Below, piece after piece: positions 34,152 to 44,495 of a stretch of 64,000 nucleotides of DNA. This stretch comes from Plasmodium malariae (taxonomy: Eukaryota > Apicomplexa > Aconoidasida > Haemosporida > Plasmodiidae): contig NC_041784.1 in assembly GCF_900090045.1 (NCBI RefSeq), positions 1,495,501 to 1,559,500 on the forward strand, read 5' to 3'. The notes beneath the pieces are model-generated. The model saw only the letters and a list, made by a program, of their open reading frames with translations. It made no database searches and was not told the DNA's origin. Position 1 is the stretch's first letter. Every line of letters starts with the position of its first letter. The translations under genes were made by a program, and so were the position numbers.

Positions 34152-34181
34152 AAATCAAATCAAATCGATTTGATTTGATTT
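34152..34181. other. Perfect 30-nt palindrome (hairpin/cruciform candidate)
   Basis: The arm AAATCAAATCAAATC meets its exact reverse complement with no loop, centred on ATCGAT. Located in the convergent 3' spacer of the EF-hand and P28 genes. Could form a hairpin in a 3' UTR or act in transcript ending; no T-run follows directly. Confidence 0.7.
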
Positions 34182-35038
34182 ATTTTATTGTGTGGTACCT
34201 TTATTGGAGAAACAAAACCCGAACATGTACATAATTATTGTTCGATCTTTTGTTTTCGTTTCCTTAATGGTAAGTAATTAACAGTAATTACCATCATGAA
34301 TGTCATATGCATGATAGCAAAAGGAAATGCATATTTTTAATAGCTCTGTACAAAAAACAAAAAAAAAAAAATAAAAAATAAAAAAAAAAAAATAAAAAAA
34401 TAAAAAAAAAAAAATAATAATTTTACCCTTGTGACATTTCTTTTTTCCCTAAAATTTGATATAATTAGAATTTAGTTTAAATCGTTGGTTGTGATACTGG
34501 AAACAAAAAAACAAAAAAACAAAAAACAAAAAACAAAAAACAAAAAACAAAAAACAAAAAAAAAATACGAAAAAACTACATATATACTAACAAAAAAAAA
34601 AAGTTGTGATTATGATAACAATAGTAATGAAAATTATTATAACAACGGAAACAAATGAATCATAAAAAAAAAAAAAAAAAAAAAGACATAACAAGGAACG
34701 AATTTAAAATGAATAGGAGGAAAATAAAGCATAAACTAAAAAATAAAAAAAAAACTCCTTATTATACTCTTTGTGCAACTACGTCTTTACATGCTTTGGT
34801 GTAATTTTGCATATATATATATATATATATATGCACATATACACATATGTATGTACGTATATGTATGGGCTCATTCCTTTAAAATTTCTCTTTAAAAACC
34901 ATTTTATACAATGATGACAAAAATGTTTGGAAAATAGAAAAAAAAAATTCTAATCATTTTTATGAAGCTTGTCCATAATACAATTGTGCAATAAACGAGG
35001 GTTCAAAAATTGCTGCTTTTTTTTTTTTTTTTTTTTTT

Positions 35039-35185
35039 TTCTATAATAATAGTAATAATAATTGTAATAATAATTGTAGTAATAATTGTAGTAATAATTG
35101 TAGTAATAATTGTAGTAATAATTGTAGTAATAATTGTAGTAATAATTGTAGTAATAATTGTAGTAATAATAGTAGTAATAATAGT
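35039..35185. repeat. 12-bp GTAGTAATAATT array
   Basis: About 11 copies of GTAGTAATAATT (with early copies lacking the GTA change), beginning right after a 26-nt T tract and ending 90 bp beyond the P28 stop codon. It is probably at or just beyond the P28 3' UTR. Confidence 0.85.
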
Positions 35186-35272
35186 AGTTATAATGGTAAT
35201 AATTATTATTATTATTGTTATCACTATGATTATAATTATTACACGTGTTTATATCCAGCTAAATGATGCAAA

Positions 35273-35962
35273 CTATAATGCTGCCATCATATAGACTGCA
35301 AGTATAACTAAAAGGCTGAACATGGACATTTCATTCATTACACTGTAGCCTGTACTTCCATTTTCACCACTACCTTCACCACCGCTGCCCTCACCTCCGT
35401 CACCTTCACCTCCACTACCTGCTCCTCCATCATCTATCTTAGCACATTCATAAAATGTTCCTTGTAATTTGCATTCTTTATCTTCTTTACATTTCAGTGT
35501 ACATTTGGTTTTTCCGGGTTTTTCACACTTTTTATTTTCATCATGTACTATGCCTACATGACAAGCACATTTTGTAATATTTGCATTATAGGGGTCAACT
35601 ATACATTTTCCTTGTCCACATACAACCTTATCACATATACTTGGAATACATTGATCATTTACTGGTATATAGCCTCTGTTGCAGGTACATGCTAATTTCT
35701 TTGGGTCTGATGCTGATAAGATATTTGTGCATGTAGCATAGTGATCACAGAAATTATTTAAATGTTCAATTTTTTCGCATTGTCCTTTTTTTTCACAAAT
35801 ACTTTCATATGTTAAAACAAATCCTTCATTGCACCGACATTCAAAATGGTTACTCATTTGAACTAAATCTCCATTTATGCATACTGTGGACTCATTGACT
35901 ATTGCATTACTATATTTTATTACAAGTTGGATGAAAAATAAAAGAAATACACTGTAATTCAT
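35273..35962 (-). CDS. P28: 28-kDa ookinete surface protein P28 (P21-like sexual-stage antigen)
   Basis: GPI-anchored EGF-domain protein of the zygote/ookinete surface, protecting the parasite in the mosquito midgut and aiding epithelium crossing. 229 aa, single exon. Signal peptide residues 1-20 (ends KYSNA). Three complete EGF-like domains and a truncated fourth; 20 Cys after the signal. A Gly/Ser/Glu repeat (GSGGEGDGGEGSGGEGSGE, about residues 182-202) precedes a C-terminal hydrophobic GPI signal (MFSLLVILAVYMMAAL). The truncated fourth domain and the GSGGE repeat mark P28 rather than P25. In Plasmodium the transcript is made in female gametocytes and stored untranslated until fertilisation. 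The region 5' of it holds six TAGCTA sites and one TGTATCTACA. Confidence 0.95.
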   Translation of the reverse strand: MNYSVFLLFFIQLVIKYSNAIVNESTVCINGDLVQMSNHFECRCNEGFVLTYESICEKKGQCEKIEHLNNFCDHYATCTNILSASDPKKLACTCNRGYIPVNDQCIPSICDKVVCGQGKCIVDPYNANITKCACHVGIVHDENKKCEKPGKTKCTLKCKEDKECKLQGTFYECAKIDDGGAGSGGEGDGGEGSGGEGSGENGSTGYSVMNEMSMFSLLVILAVYMMAAL

Positions 35963-36349
35963 TTTTATTTTTAAGAAGGTTCAATGTGTTTTATTTTTTT
36001 ATTTTTAAGACAATACAGCATAAAAAATTTTACAAAACTTTTGTGCTAGGTGAATATACAGAGAAATCAAATTTGAACAAATTGAACAAGAAAGAAAAAA
36101 ACGATAAAATGATAAAATGTAAAACGATTAAATGAAAAATGATAAAATGGAAAAATGGTGAAACGATTAAATGAAAAATGATAAAATGAAAAATGGTAAA
36201 ATGGTAAAATGATTAAATAGCAAAATAACAAAATAGCAAATAACTGAAAAAAAAAATGTAGAAAGTATTAAATTTTATTATATTATGTTTTATTTCTTTA
36301 TTCATTCATGTATATTTATGTCTATGTATTTTTTTTTTCTTTCTTTCTT

Positions 36350-36380
<31 letters not shown>

Positions 36381-38084
36381 TTGTTGTTGTATCTACATGT
36401 CCGTTCAGAATTTTTTCAAAAAAAAAAAAAAAAGGTCTTTGTGAGCTTTTATAAAATATTCATTAAAATTAAAAATTATAGCTAGCACATATGTTACTTG
36501 AGTTTTCTGTTAGTAATAAATCATACGCAAATTACACACCTTTTTGTTAAGATTATATGAAGAAATATATTTTTATACTTATCAATTAAATTAATATCGG
36601 AAATATGATCACTTTTTTTTTTCTTCAAAACTTTTTGATTAGCTAGAATTATATCTGTAGAACATTTGTACGTAAGAATTTATTTTATGAAAATGAAAAC
36701 AAATCATAAATTTTGAACATGCGCAATTTTATACAAATTATTTTTTTTGATTTATAACCATCGGTTAAGGACATAATGTAGGCGATGTAACCATTTATTG
36801 ACGAAGTATTCCCATTTTGATATTTTCACTCTAATGTAGAAATAACATAGTGATTAAGCACAAAAATGTATTTTCTTTGTAAGTGCAATATTTTTATAAG
36901 TGCACCTCCTTATAAATGCACTTTCTCAAAAAATACATTTCCCATAACCACACTGAGTATGCAATTTGCTGAAGTCCAAAACATAGGAATCGCTTGAAAA
37001 AAAATTAATTTTTTATGAACAAATGACTTATCAGTAGCTATAAAAAAAAAAAAAAAAAATTATAAATTCTTTAGAAATATTAACAAGTTATCATGTGCTC
37101 ATGACTTCATGCGGAAATATATGTTTCATTGTAAAAATAATAAATTATTATATGAACATGCAAGCACGTCAGGAAAACTGTGTTAAAATTTTGTTTTAAC
37201 AGTACAAAGAACAAATGCTCAACAAGATGTGCATATGAATAACTTATTGTATGCCCAACGCCAAAAAAAATAACAATTAACTACGAATAAAAAAAAAAAC
37301 CACAAATACAAACAAAATAGCTACAAATAAAAAAAAAAAAAAAAAAGCCACATATATGAACAAAATAGCTACAAATAAAAAATAAAAAAAAAAGATGCCA
37401 CATATACGAACAAAATAGCTACACAAAAATATAAAACAAGAAGCCATATATAGTAATAAATTAGCAAAATATAAATAAACAAAAAGAAGCCAGATATTCT
37501 AACAAAATTACTATATATAAATAAAAAAAATAAGCATAAATAAGATCAAAAAACAAAAAAATAAAAATATGCAGAAAAGGAAACGAATGGAGAATACTGA
37601 CATGATGACAAGGTGTTCTCAGTTAAGTGCACTTTACCACTAGTCTAGTTCTATTCTGAACATCTGTTTTTTGTACTTTTTTAGAAATATTTTGGATGAA
37701 AGTTGATTTTGTAGTAATAAGTTTTTTTTTTTTTCTTTTCTTTTCTATCTTTCCCTTTTTTTTTTTTTTTTTTTTTTTTGGCATAATTTATATTTTTTCA
37801 AATAAAGGAAAACTTACTGTTTTATTTCTTTATCTTTCTCGTAATTATTTTTGCTTTGTGAAAAACAAATTTTTTGACTGTTCAAGATGAATTTGGAGTA
37901 TTGAAAAAAACATACATACGTGCATACATTATATATATATTATATATATCATATATAAAGATACAAATGATTAATTTACGATAAAGTATTAAAAAAAAAA
38001 AAAAAAGAAAAAAAAAAAAATTTTATTGTAAGCAAAAAGTGTTTTAACTTTACAAATATATCCAATGTACTCATAAATTTACAT
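35963..38084 (-). promoter_or_regulatory. P28 upstream / P25 downstream region with clustered TAGCTA motifs
   Basis: 2.1 kb between the tandem P25 and P28 genes. TAGCTA occurs at 36479-36484, 36640-36645, 37035-37040, 37318-37323, 37366-37371 and 37416-37421. The last three lie in a degenerate 48-50-bp repeat. TGTATCTACA (consensus TGTRNNYACA) is at 36388-36397, 426 bp from the start codon. TAGCT[A/C] is the reported AP2-O (ookinete) motif and TGTRNNYACA the reported female-gametocyte AP2-FG motif in P. berghei. Other content: (AAAATGATAAAATGG)-like repeat (36105-36225), a 33-nt poly-T (36352-36379 region) and poly-A tracts. Confidence 0.5.
37301..37540. repeat. Degenerate 48-50-bp repeat carrying TAGCTA upstream of P28
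   Basis: Five copies recognisable by a CCACATATA-like start, then GAACAAAATAGCTACA, then an A-rich filler. Starts at about 37300, 37348, 37398, 37443 and 37490. The first three keep TAGCTA exactly; the last two have decayed (TTAGCAAAA, TTACTATA). The A-rich filler varies in length. Confidence 0.7.
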
Positions 38085-38735
38085 TCAAATAATATATAAA
38101 TAGGTTAAAGCTATAATGAAAATGATACTTAAATTTACAATGTTAAATACTGAATAGGCAGTACATATACCTTCTTCTTTATCAAAAGAAAAACCATCTT
38201 CACAGTCACATTTATAACGTCCTTCTACAACTTTGCAAGTTTCGTTGCTCTTTAAGCATTTTAATGTACATTTAGTTTCCCCATCTTTTGTACACATGTT
38301 TTTGTTATTTGGATCTGGAACTTTGCCTATATCACAAGAACATATGGCAGTTTTAACATCTTCATTATTTGGGTCTAAAATACATTTTCCTTTATCACAA
38401 GATACATTTTTACATACAGACGGAACACAAACATCTTTTACATTAGTATATCCTACATCACACATACAAGTATATTTATTTGGCGTGTTAGCCAAAACAC
38501 ATGTAGAAAAATCAGCACAAGGTTTAGATTTAGTTCCTTCTTTGCATTCTTGTTTCTGTTCACACACATCGTCCTTTACATGTACATGTCCATCATCACA
38601 TACACACTCAAAATGATTGCTCATTTGAATCAGATACCCATTTTTACATACCGTGTCTATGGTGACCTTTGCTTTATTATGTTTTATTGCAAGTTGCATT
38701 AAAAAGAAAAGAATCGCACTGTAATAGGTATTCAT
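38085..38735 (-). CDS. P25: 25-kDa ookinete surface protein P25
   Basis: GPI-anchored sexual-stage surface antigen of zygotes and ookinetes, a leading transmission-blocking target. 216 aa, single exon, starting MNTYYSAILFFLMQLAIKH. The frame is open further upstream through a Leu/Phe run, but that is 5' flank. Signal peptide about 1-22. Four EGF-like domains with 22 Cys, the number known for P25. Conserved landmarks: TVCKNGYLIQMSNHFEC, GKCILDPN, GETKCTLKCLKSNETCK. The C-terminal hydrophobic tail (NLSIIFIIALTYLYII) is the GPI signal. Full fourth domain and no Gly/Ser repeat separate it from P28. TGTACGTACA lies 576 bp upstream. Confidence 0.97.
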   Translation of the reverse strand: MNTYYSAILFFLMQLAIKHNKAKVTIDTVCKNGYLIQMSNHFECVCDDGHVHVKDDVCEQKQECKEGTKSKPCADFSTCVLANTPNKYTCMCDVGYTNVKDVCVPSVCKNVSCDKGKCILDPNNEDVKTAICSCDIGKVPDPNNKNMCTKDGETKCTLKCLKSNETCKVVEGRYKCDCEDGFSFDKEEGICTAYSVFNIVNLSIIFIIALTYLYII

Positions 38736-39826
38736 ATTGAAATAATATGTATATGTAAGTAGTAGTAATAGTAATAATAATAATAGGAGAGAACAAAAAA
38801 AAAAAAAAAAAAATGAACTGTTCTTACAAAATTTATGATATTTTATCAATTTGTTGATATGATTTGTTAAGGTAATATTAATTTTTGCACAAAATTAAAA
38901 CAACTCTACAAAAAACAAAAAAAGAAAAAAAAAGTAGCAAATAAACGAGGAAACAAAACAGACAAATTCAATTAATATTGAAATGAGGTTAATTATGAAC
39001 TGAGGAAAATAAGGTAAATTTTGACGTAATAAAACAAATAAAAACTTAAATTATACAAAATAATATAAAAAAAAAATATATATTTTTTTTTTAATATATG
39101 CGTACTACTTTATTTTATTGTCCTTGTTTTTTGAACTTGATTTTTTTTTTTTTTACTCGAATTTTGGTGTGACATTTTGAGGAAGCGTGGATTTTTATTG
39201 CTAATGCATGGAAAAAAAAAAAAAAAAAAAAAAAGCAAAGTGCTCAAGATAGTTTGCAATGCACATATATATATATATGCTTGAGTGCGTGTATATGTGT
39301 ACGTACTTTCTGTACGTACATCATATGATGTTGTATGCAGGGGAATGTAAAACGCTTTTGTGGTTTCCTTCAAACGTGTCGCAATGCCGTCCGCATAACT
39401 TTCAAGGCATACATATATATGTACTCGCCCTCTCCTATTAAAGTTTAAGTTAGACAACTGGTTTTTAATAAGAAGTTTTATTAGTCTTACAATAGTCCTA
39501 CTCTGGTGGTAGTTTTTTTATTTTTATTTTTATTCCTTTATTATTATTATTTTTTTGTTTGTTTGAGGGAAACACACATTGATATATATATATATGTATA
39601 AATATTCCAATATTGTATGATACAATTTTAATCTTTAATTAAAAAAAGTATAGAGTGCATGAAGGAGAATGTTCCTTCTTAAGAATACAAATATTATTTT
39701 AATATTTTTAAAAAGTTATGAAATAAATTGGAATTTATGATATCCTTATTAAAATGCATATATAACGCTAATGTTGTTTTTTCAAAATGGGGACATATAA
39801 ATAAATATGTAAATACATACACACAC

Positions 39827-39874
<48 letters not shown>

Positions 39875-39960
39875 CATAACTGTTCACTGAAAAAGGAATA
39901 AAAATATGAACACAATGTACGCAAGTATTATGTATGTATTCCATATGATTATGCCATAAT
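38736..39960 (-). promoter_or_regulatory. P25 upstream region
   Basis: 1.2 kb of spacer. TGTACGTACA (39311-39320) and TGTAAATACA (39808-39817) both fit TGTRNNYACA. Poly-A/T tracts are at 38796-38812, 39140-39154 and 39210-39233; a (TA)n run is at 39841-39871. A minus-strand frame through 39110-39510 (reads YADGIATRLKETTKAFYIPL) is open and of mixed composition. I found no acceptor for it, so it is left unassigned. Confidence 0.45.
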
Positions 39961-40514
39961 TTAGATCTGCGTATACTCCATAATTAATTTGTTAACATTA
40001 TACTTTTGAAATATTAAGAATAAAAAAGGGGATTCTTTCCACATCAACTTTATTCTGTTTAATTCATCTTCACATGTACCATCAACATGAACAAGTGTTT
40101 CATGTATCTTTTCTTTTAATTTATAATCTTGACTAAAATATGTCATTGTGTTGTTAAAGAAGACGTCCAAGGAATGTAATAAAGTAGTACTGGCAGTAGT
40201 AGCAGTAGTAGTGGTAGCGTTTTTATCTTTACACTCTTTAATACATCTTTGCAGTGCTTTCATTCTTTCAACACACTCTTTCATATGGACTAGTAGTGAT
40301 TTTAATGACTCGAATATTTTTATAAACTCATATGTTAATTCACTTTTCAGAAGAGTATGCAACTCTGCTGCTTTGTGGAGCCCTTTACCAGGGGTCGAGC
40401 TAAAATGAAATTGAAAGAAAAGAGGAGTGAGGGTGTAGAAAAAAATCAAACATAAACCTTATTTTCGTTATGTATGCACATGTTTTTAAGACGTAGAAAA
40501 GTAATATTATTTTA

Positions 40515-40553
<39 letters not shown>

Positions 40554-40706
40554 AGCGTATGTATAATATAATATGTACCTTTTATTTAAAATGATCTGAG
40601 TGAGTTGATTTATCGAAACAACAGTAGAATCATGTAAAGTGAAATACTTTTTAATATAAATAATACTTTCATTTGCAATATTTTTTTCATTTTTCCTTTC
40701 GCTCAT
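39961..40706 (-). CDS. Small two-exon helical protein of unknown function (188 aa)
   Basis: Exon 1 is 40706-40579 (MSERKNEKNIANESII..., ends AAAAG before GTACAT). Exon 2 is 40399-39961 (acceptor CATTTTAG). The junction codon AG|C restores Ser and reads SSTPGKGLHKAAELHTLLKS. Phases agree, giving 188 residues. The protein is largely helical and Lys/Glu/Leu-rich (ESLKSLLVHMKECVERMKAL), with a short Thr/Ala run (ATTTTATTASTT) and several Cys. Ends MEYTQI. No signal peptide or membrane segment. The pattern loosely recalls N-terminal coiled regions of vesicle-tethering subunits, but I do not recognise the family. The intron contains a 31-nt T tract. By order it corresponds to the unknown gene between P25 and MORN1. 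Confidence 0.8.
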
Positions 40707-42013
40707 TATGATTATACGCAAATTTATTTAAGCTTTTCCTTCGCTTTAAAAATGTTAAAATAAAAAATATATATATAAATAAATATATATATATATACAG
40801 CATACCACATTAACATTATTCGCATATTAAGTATTCCCCTCTTTTTTGACAAATATAGCTATGTACAATAAATAATTTACATTTAAGAAAAAAATAAATA
40901 AATAAAAGTGAAAATAATAGGTGCTGAACATCATCATATATACTATGCTGACATGTTTAATTCATTTTGTCATTAATTGAAATAGAGTTAATGCTTCATC
41001 AATGTTTTGAAGTAGCAAAAAATGGCAAAAAGGAAAGGAGAAAAAAAGAGAAATAAAAGAAATAAGGAAGAGCAAAATTGTTTTGTAATTTGTAAATAAT
41101 ATATATTCCGTTTTATTTAATTGCCTTTTCAAGTTTATTTTACTTAATCCCTATTTATTTAATACTCCCCTGCCCCCCCCCAACCGAATATTTCTTCGTT
41201 TCTGTTTTGCAAGCAAATTGTAATGCGCCAAAAGTTTAACAGATTGGATTAGTACACAGTTTATGATTATTTAGAGATGCATATTTTTACCTTTACGTAA
41301 TTACACATATATAAATATATGGTACGAAATACCGATTGCCTAAATGAGCGAATTGCACTGTTACGCGATGCTTTTAAATTTCATCATTTGTCCGCAGTGT
41401 TGACAAAAATAATTTAGTTTTTAAAAAGGCTAAATGTGATATAAATATTCCCCCACAGCTCTAATTTTTTTTTAAAATATTTGTATACCATTATATATAT
41501 ATATATATATATATGCATAATGTTCTGCGTTGTGTGCACAAAAACAAACTCTAAAATGTTGAATATTGTGCTTTTTTAATATGAGAAACGGACTTTATAT
41601 TTATGAATGTTTATTTTTTTTTTTTAAATTGAAGACAGTACAAGAACGAACGAAATATATTTACATACAACATTATTTTATATTTAAAACTTTCTTATTT
41701 ACATAATCTCTCTCATATGAAGCAGCCTATTTTATTATACATGTTTCATTTCATTAAGATAAGGAACATACTTTAACATGATTGTAAAATAAATACACGT
41801 AATGTAGAACGAATATTTTGATCATTCATTTTAACGTCAACATGTTAAAGTATTTGTTATTAGTACATTAAAATGAATATCTTTATTTTTAAAAGATGAA
41901 TAATTAATATATATGTATAGTTATATTTTATTTTATTTTTTTATGAACTGTTCAGGTAATTTTGTTTTTGGTAAATATTTACCATGTCACACTATTTTTA
42001 CGACAAAAAAAAA

Positions 42014-42047
<34 letters not shown>

Positions 42048-42644
42048 ATATATTTTTTTTTGTCCTGTATGAAGACCCTCATTTCGCGCTTTACCTACTG
42101 AGGTGGAATAGAAAAAGAGAAAATACAAAATAAAACGAAAAAAAGTACCATCGATATGCTATTGTTAGATTTAAAAAAAAAAAAAAAAAGAATTTTTGTG
42201 CCACTGCAGTGTAGCAGTTCACGTCGTTTTATATACCTGTTTGAAGTACATAGAATGGTGTGAAGAAAAAACAAATAAATGAAATAGAAATAAATTAAAA
42301 TTAAATGAAAGTAAAATAAAAATCAGTGCAATATTAGAGTAAAATCAGTGTAAAATTATTGTAAAATTATTGTAAAATTAGAGTAAAATGTAGCAATGGT
42401 AAAGAGACACGTGTGTTTTCTATTTGTTCTCTGTTCGTTAATACTGGTGTAAATTGTTCATTTTAATTTAAAAAAATGAGTACATATATTTTAAACATTT
42501 CTTACATCAGCAATGATTTTAATTTTTCTAGAATTGCATTAAAAATGTATTTGTACCAAATCTTGCAACATGAAAAATTATAGTACACGAATGTGTACAC
42601 AGTTCACATATGTGGAAATTAAAATATATTTATTATGTTGTTTT

Positions 42645-42820
42645 GTGTTATGTTAATTTGTGTTATGTTAATTTGTGTTATGTTAATTTGTGTTATGTTA
42701 ATTTGTGTTATGTTAATTTGTGTTATGTTAATTTGTGTTATGTTAATTTGTGTTATGTTAATTTGTGTTATGTTAATTTGTGTTATGTTGATTTGTGTTA
42801 TGTTAATTTGTGTTAGTGTT
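42645..42820. repeat. 15-bp TTAATTTGTGTTATG array
   Basis: About 12 nearly perfect copies; one carries G for A (near 42788). It ends in a degenerate TGTTAGTGTTATTG tail to about 42855. Open in two plus-strand frames as a five-residue repeat (LCYVN, CVMLI), not a gene. Confidence 0.9.
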
Positions 42821-43157
42821 ATTGTGTGTTAGTGTTATTGTGTGTTATTGTTATTTTTTTTTGTTGTTGTTGTTTCATTTTTCTCTATTTGGTTTTATTT
42901 GTTTTCATTTTCTTTTTTTTTTTTTTTTTTTTTTTTTGTTTTCCCGTTTGTACAAATTATCACGTGAACGTAATTGTGTTCATATGCGTCTAGACAAAAG
43001 TGTATACATGCAGGTAGGGGTAAATTTACATATATGGACATGTGTTTAAGCAAAACTTTGAGTTCAAGAAGGAAAAAAAAAAAAAATATCATATATAAAT
43101 ATATTTAATTATATATATATGTTTAGTTATATATATTTGTTTAATTGTATATACACG

Positions 43158-43194
<37 letters not shown>

Positions 43195-43252
43195 TTATTT
43201 ATTTATTTAATTTTGTATATGTATGTATAAATATATTTGCACATATATATAT

Positions 43253-43340
43253 GCATGTACATATTTGCATGTACATATTTGCATGTACATATTTGCATGT
43301 ACATACTTGCATGTACATACTTGCATGTACATATTTGCAT
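43253..43340. repeat. 14-bp GCATGTACATATTT array directly upstream of MORN1
   Basis: Six to seven copies with T/C variation (ATATT versus ATACT), ending about 20 bp before the upstream in-frame ATG at 43359 and 60 bp before the favoured MORN1 start. Each copy has the palindromic GTAC core and the word TGCATGTACA. It probably lies in the 5' UTR or core promoter. Confidence 0.8.
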
Positions 43341-43400
43341 AAATATATATATATATATATGTCAGTACCCGCGAGCACAGTTACCGCCTACCCCTCGACA

Positions 43401-44495
43401 ATGACCGAGGAGGCACACTGTTACAACGGAAATATTAAAGACGGATTGTTTCACGGGCATGGCGTTTTGATTTATTCAAAAGATGAGAAATATGAAGGGG
43501 ATTTTATGTATGGAAAAAGAGAGGGAAAAGGAAAATTTACGTATGCTGATGGTGCAACATATGAAGGAGAATGGATTGATGACAAAATTCATGGAAAAGG
43601 GATAGCAAAATTTGTAAGTGGTAATATATATGAAGGAGAATGGAAAAATGGGAAAATAAATGGATATGGTATTTTAAATTATAACAATGGCGATAAATAT
43701 GAAGGAGAATGGGTTGAAGGGAAAATGGATGGTAGAGGTACATATACATATGAAGACGGCGATGTATATGTAGGGGAATGGAAAAATGATAAAAGACATG
43801 GGAAAGGATGTGTTATATATAAAGGAAATGAAAATAAAATTGCAGAAACATATGAAGGAGATTGGTTTGAAGGGAAAATCCAAGGAAAAGGTACATACTT
43901 CTTTGCCGATGGAGGAGTATATGAAGGAGATTGGGTAGATGGTAAAATGGAAGGAAAAGGATTATATAAATATTTAAATGGTAATAAATATGAAGGGGAT
44001 TGGTCTAACGACATGAAAAATGGTTATGGGGTTTTAACTTATGTTAATGGAGAAATGTATGAAGGATATTGGAAAGATGATAAAGTACATGGTAAAGGTA
44101 CATTAACATATACTAAGGGGGATAAATATATAGGTGAATGGAAATTTGCTAGGAAATCAGGGGAAGGGGAATTAATTTATGCTTCTGGTGATAAATTTAA
44201 AGGAGAATGGAAAAATGATAAGGCTAATGGGTTTGGAATACTTTTATATTCAAATGGAAATAAATATGAAGGAGAATGGGTAGATGACCAAAGGCATGGA
44301 TTTGGTACTTTTACATGTAAAGAAGATGGATCTATTTATTCTGGTAATTATGCCTTTAATAGAAGGGAAGGACAAGGTACCTTAATATTTCTTGATGGTA
44401 TTATTATTGAAGGTTTATGGAATTCAGGTGTTTTAACCAAAGTTACAAAATTTCAGTTAGCTCCATCTTCCCCTTGGAATGATCCAGACTTGTGA
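43401..44495 (+). CDS. MORN1: Membrane occupation and recognition nexus protein MORN1
   Basis: Scaffold protein of the basal complex/contractile ring that drives daughter-cell budding in apicomplexans. Single exon with about 14-15 MORN repeats of roughly 23 residues each (YEGEWxxGKxxGxGxxxYxxGDx) filling the protein from end to end, closing with SPWNDPDL. Two in-frame starts. ATG 43401 (MTEEAHCYNGN) gives 364 aa, matching the length I recall for Toxoplasma and Plasmodium MORN1. ATG 43359 adds 14 residues (MSVPASTVTAYPST). I prefer 43401. The third base pattern is normal and there are no introns. Confidence 0.95.
   Translation: MTEEAHCYNGNIKDGLFHGHGVLIYSKDEKYEGDFMYGKREGKGKFTYADGATYEGEWIDDKIHGKGIAKFVSGNIYEGEWKNGKINGYGILNYNNGDKYEGEWVEGKMDGRGTYTYEDGDVYVGEWKNDKRHGKGCVIYKGNENKIAETYEGDWFEGKIQGKGTYFFADGGVYEGDWVDGKMEGKGLYKYLNGNKYEGDWSNDMKNGYGVLTYVNGEMYEGYWKDDKVHGKGTLTYTKGDKYIGEWKFARKSGEGELIYASGDKFKGEWKNDKANGFGILLYSNGNKYEGEWVDDQRHGFGTFTCKEDGSIYSGNYAFNRREGQGTLIFLDGIIIEGLWNSGVLTKVTKFQLAPSSPWNDPDL

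Larger units (their letters stand above)
33569..35272. other. Convergent spacer between EF-hand gene and P28
   Basis: Contents: (TG/TTTG) array with a 24-42-bp higher-order period (33728-33960); a perfect 30-nt palindrome (34152-34181); A-rich tracts (34360-34415, 34501-34566, 34664-34683); a TA run (34812-34831); and a GTAATAATT 12-bp array (35039-35185). It holds the 3' ends of both flanking genes. No coding signal. Confidence 0.6.
40707..43358. other. MORN1 upstream spacer
   Basis: 2.65 kb divergent region. It holds A/T runs, a C9 tract (41171-41180), (TA)n (41492-41513, 42017-42043, 43151-43190), a TGTAAAATTATTG-type short repeat (42325-42385), the 15-bp array at 42645-42820, poly-T (42913-42937), and a 14-bp array at 43253-43340 just before MORN1. 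No coding segment convinced me. Confidence 0.5.

Noticed and set aside
38736..38849. N-terminal extension of P25 (poly-Phe, poly-Leu, 38 residues)
   Set aside because: Signal peptide starts properly at ATG 38735. Upstream is a T-run and TAC/TAA-type repeat consistent with 5' UTR.
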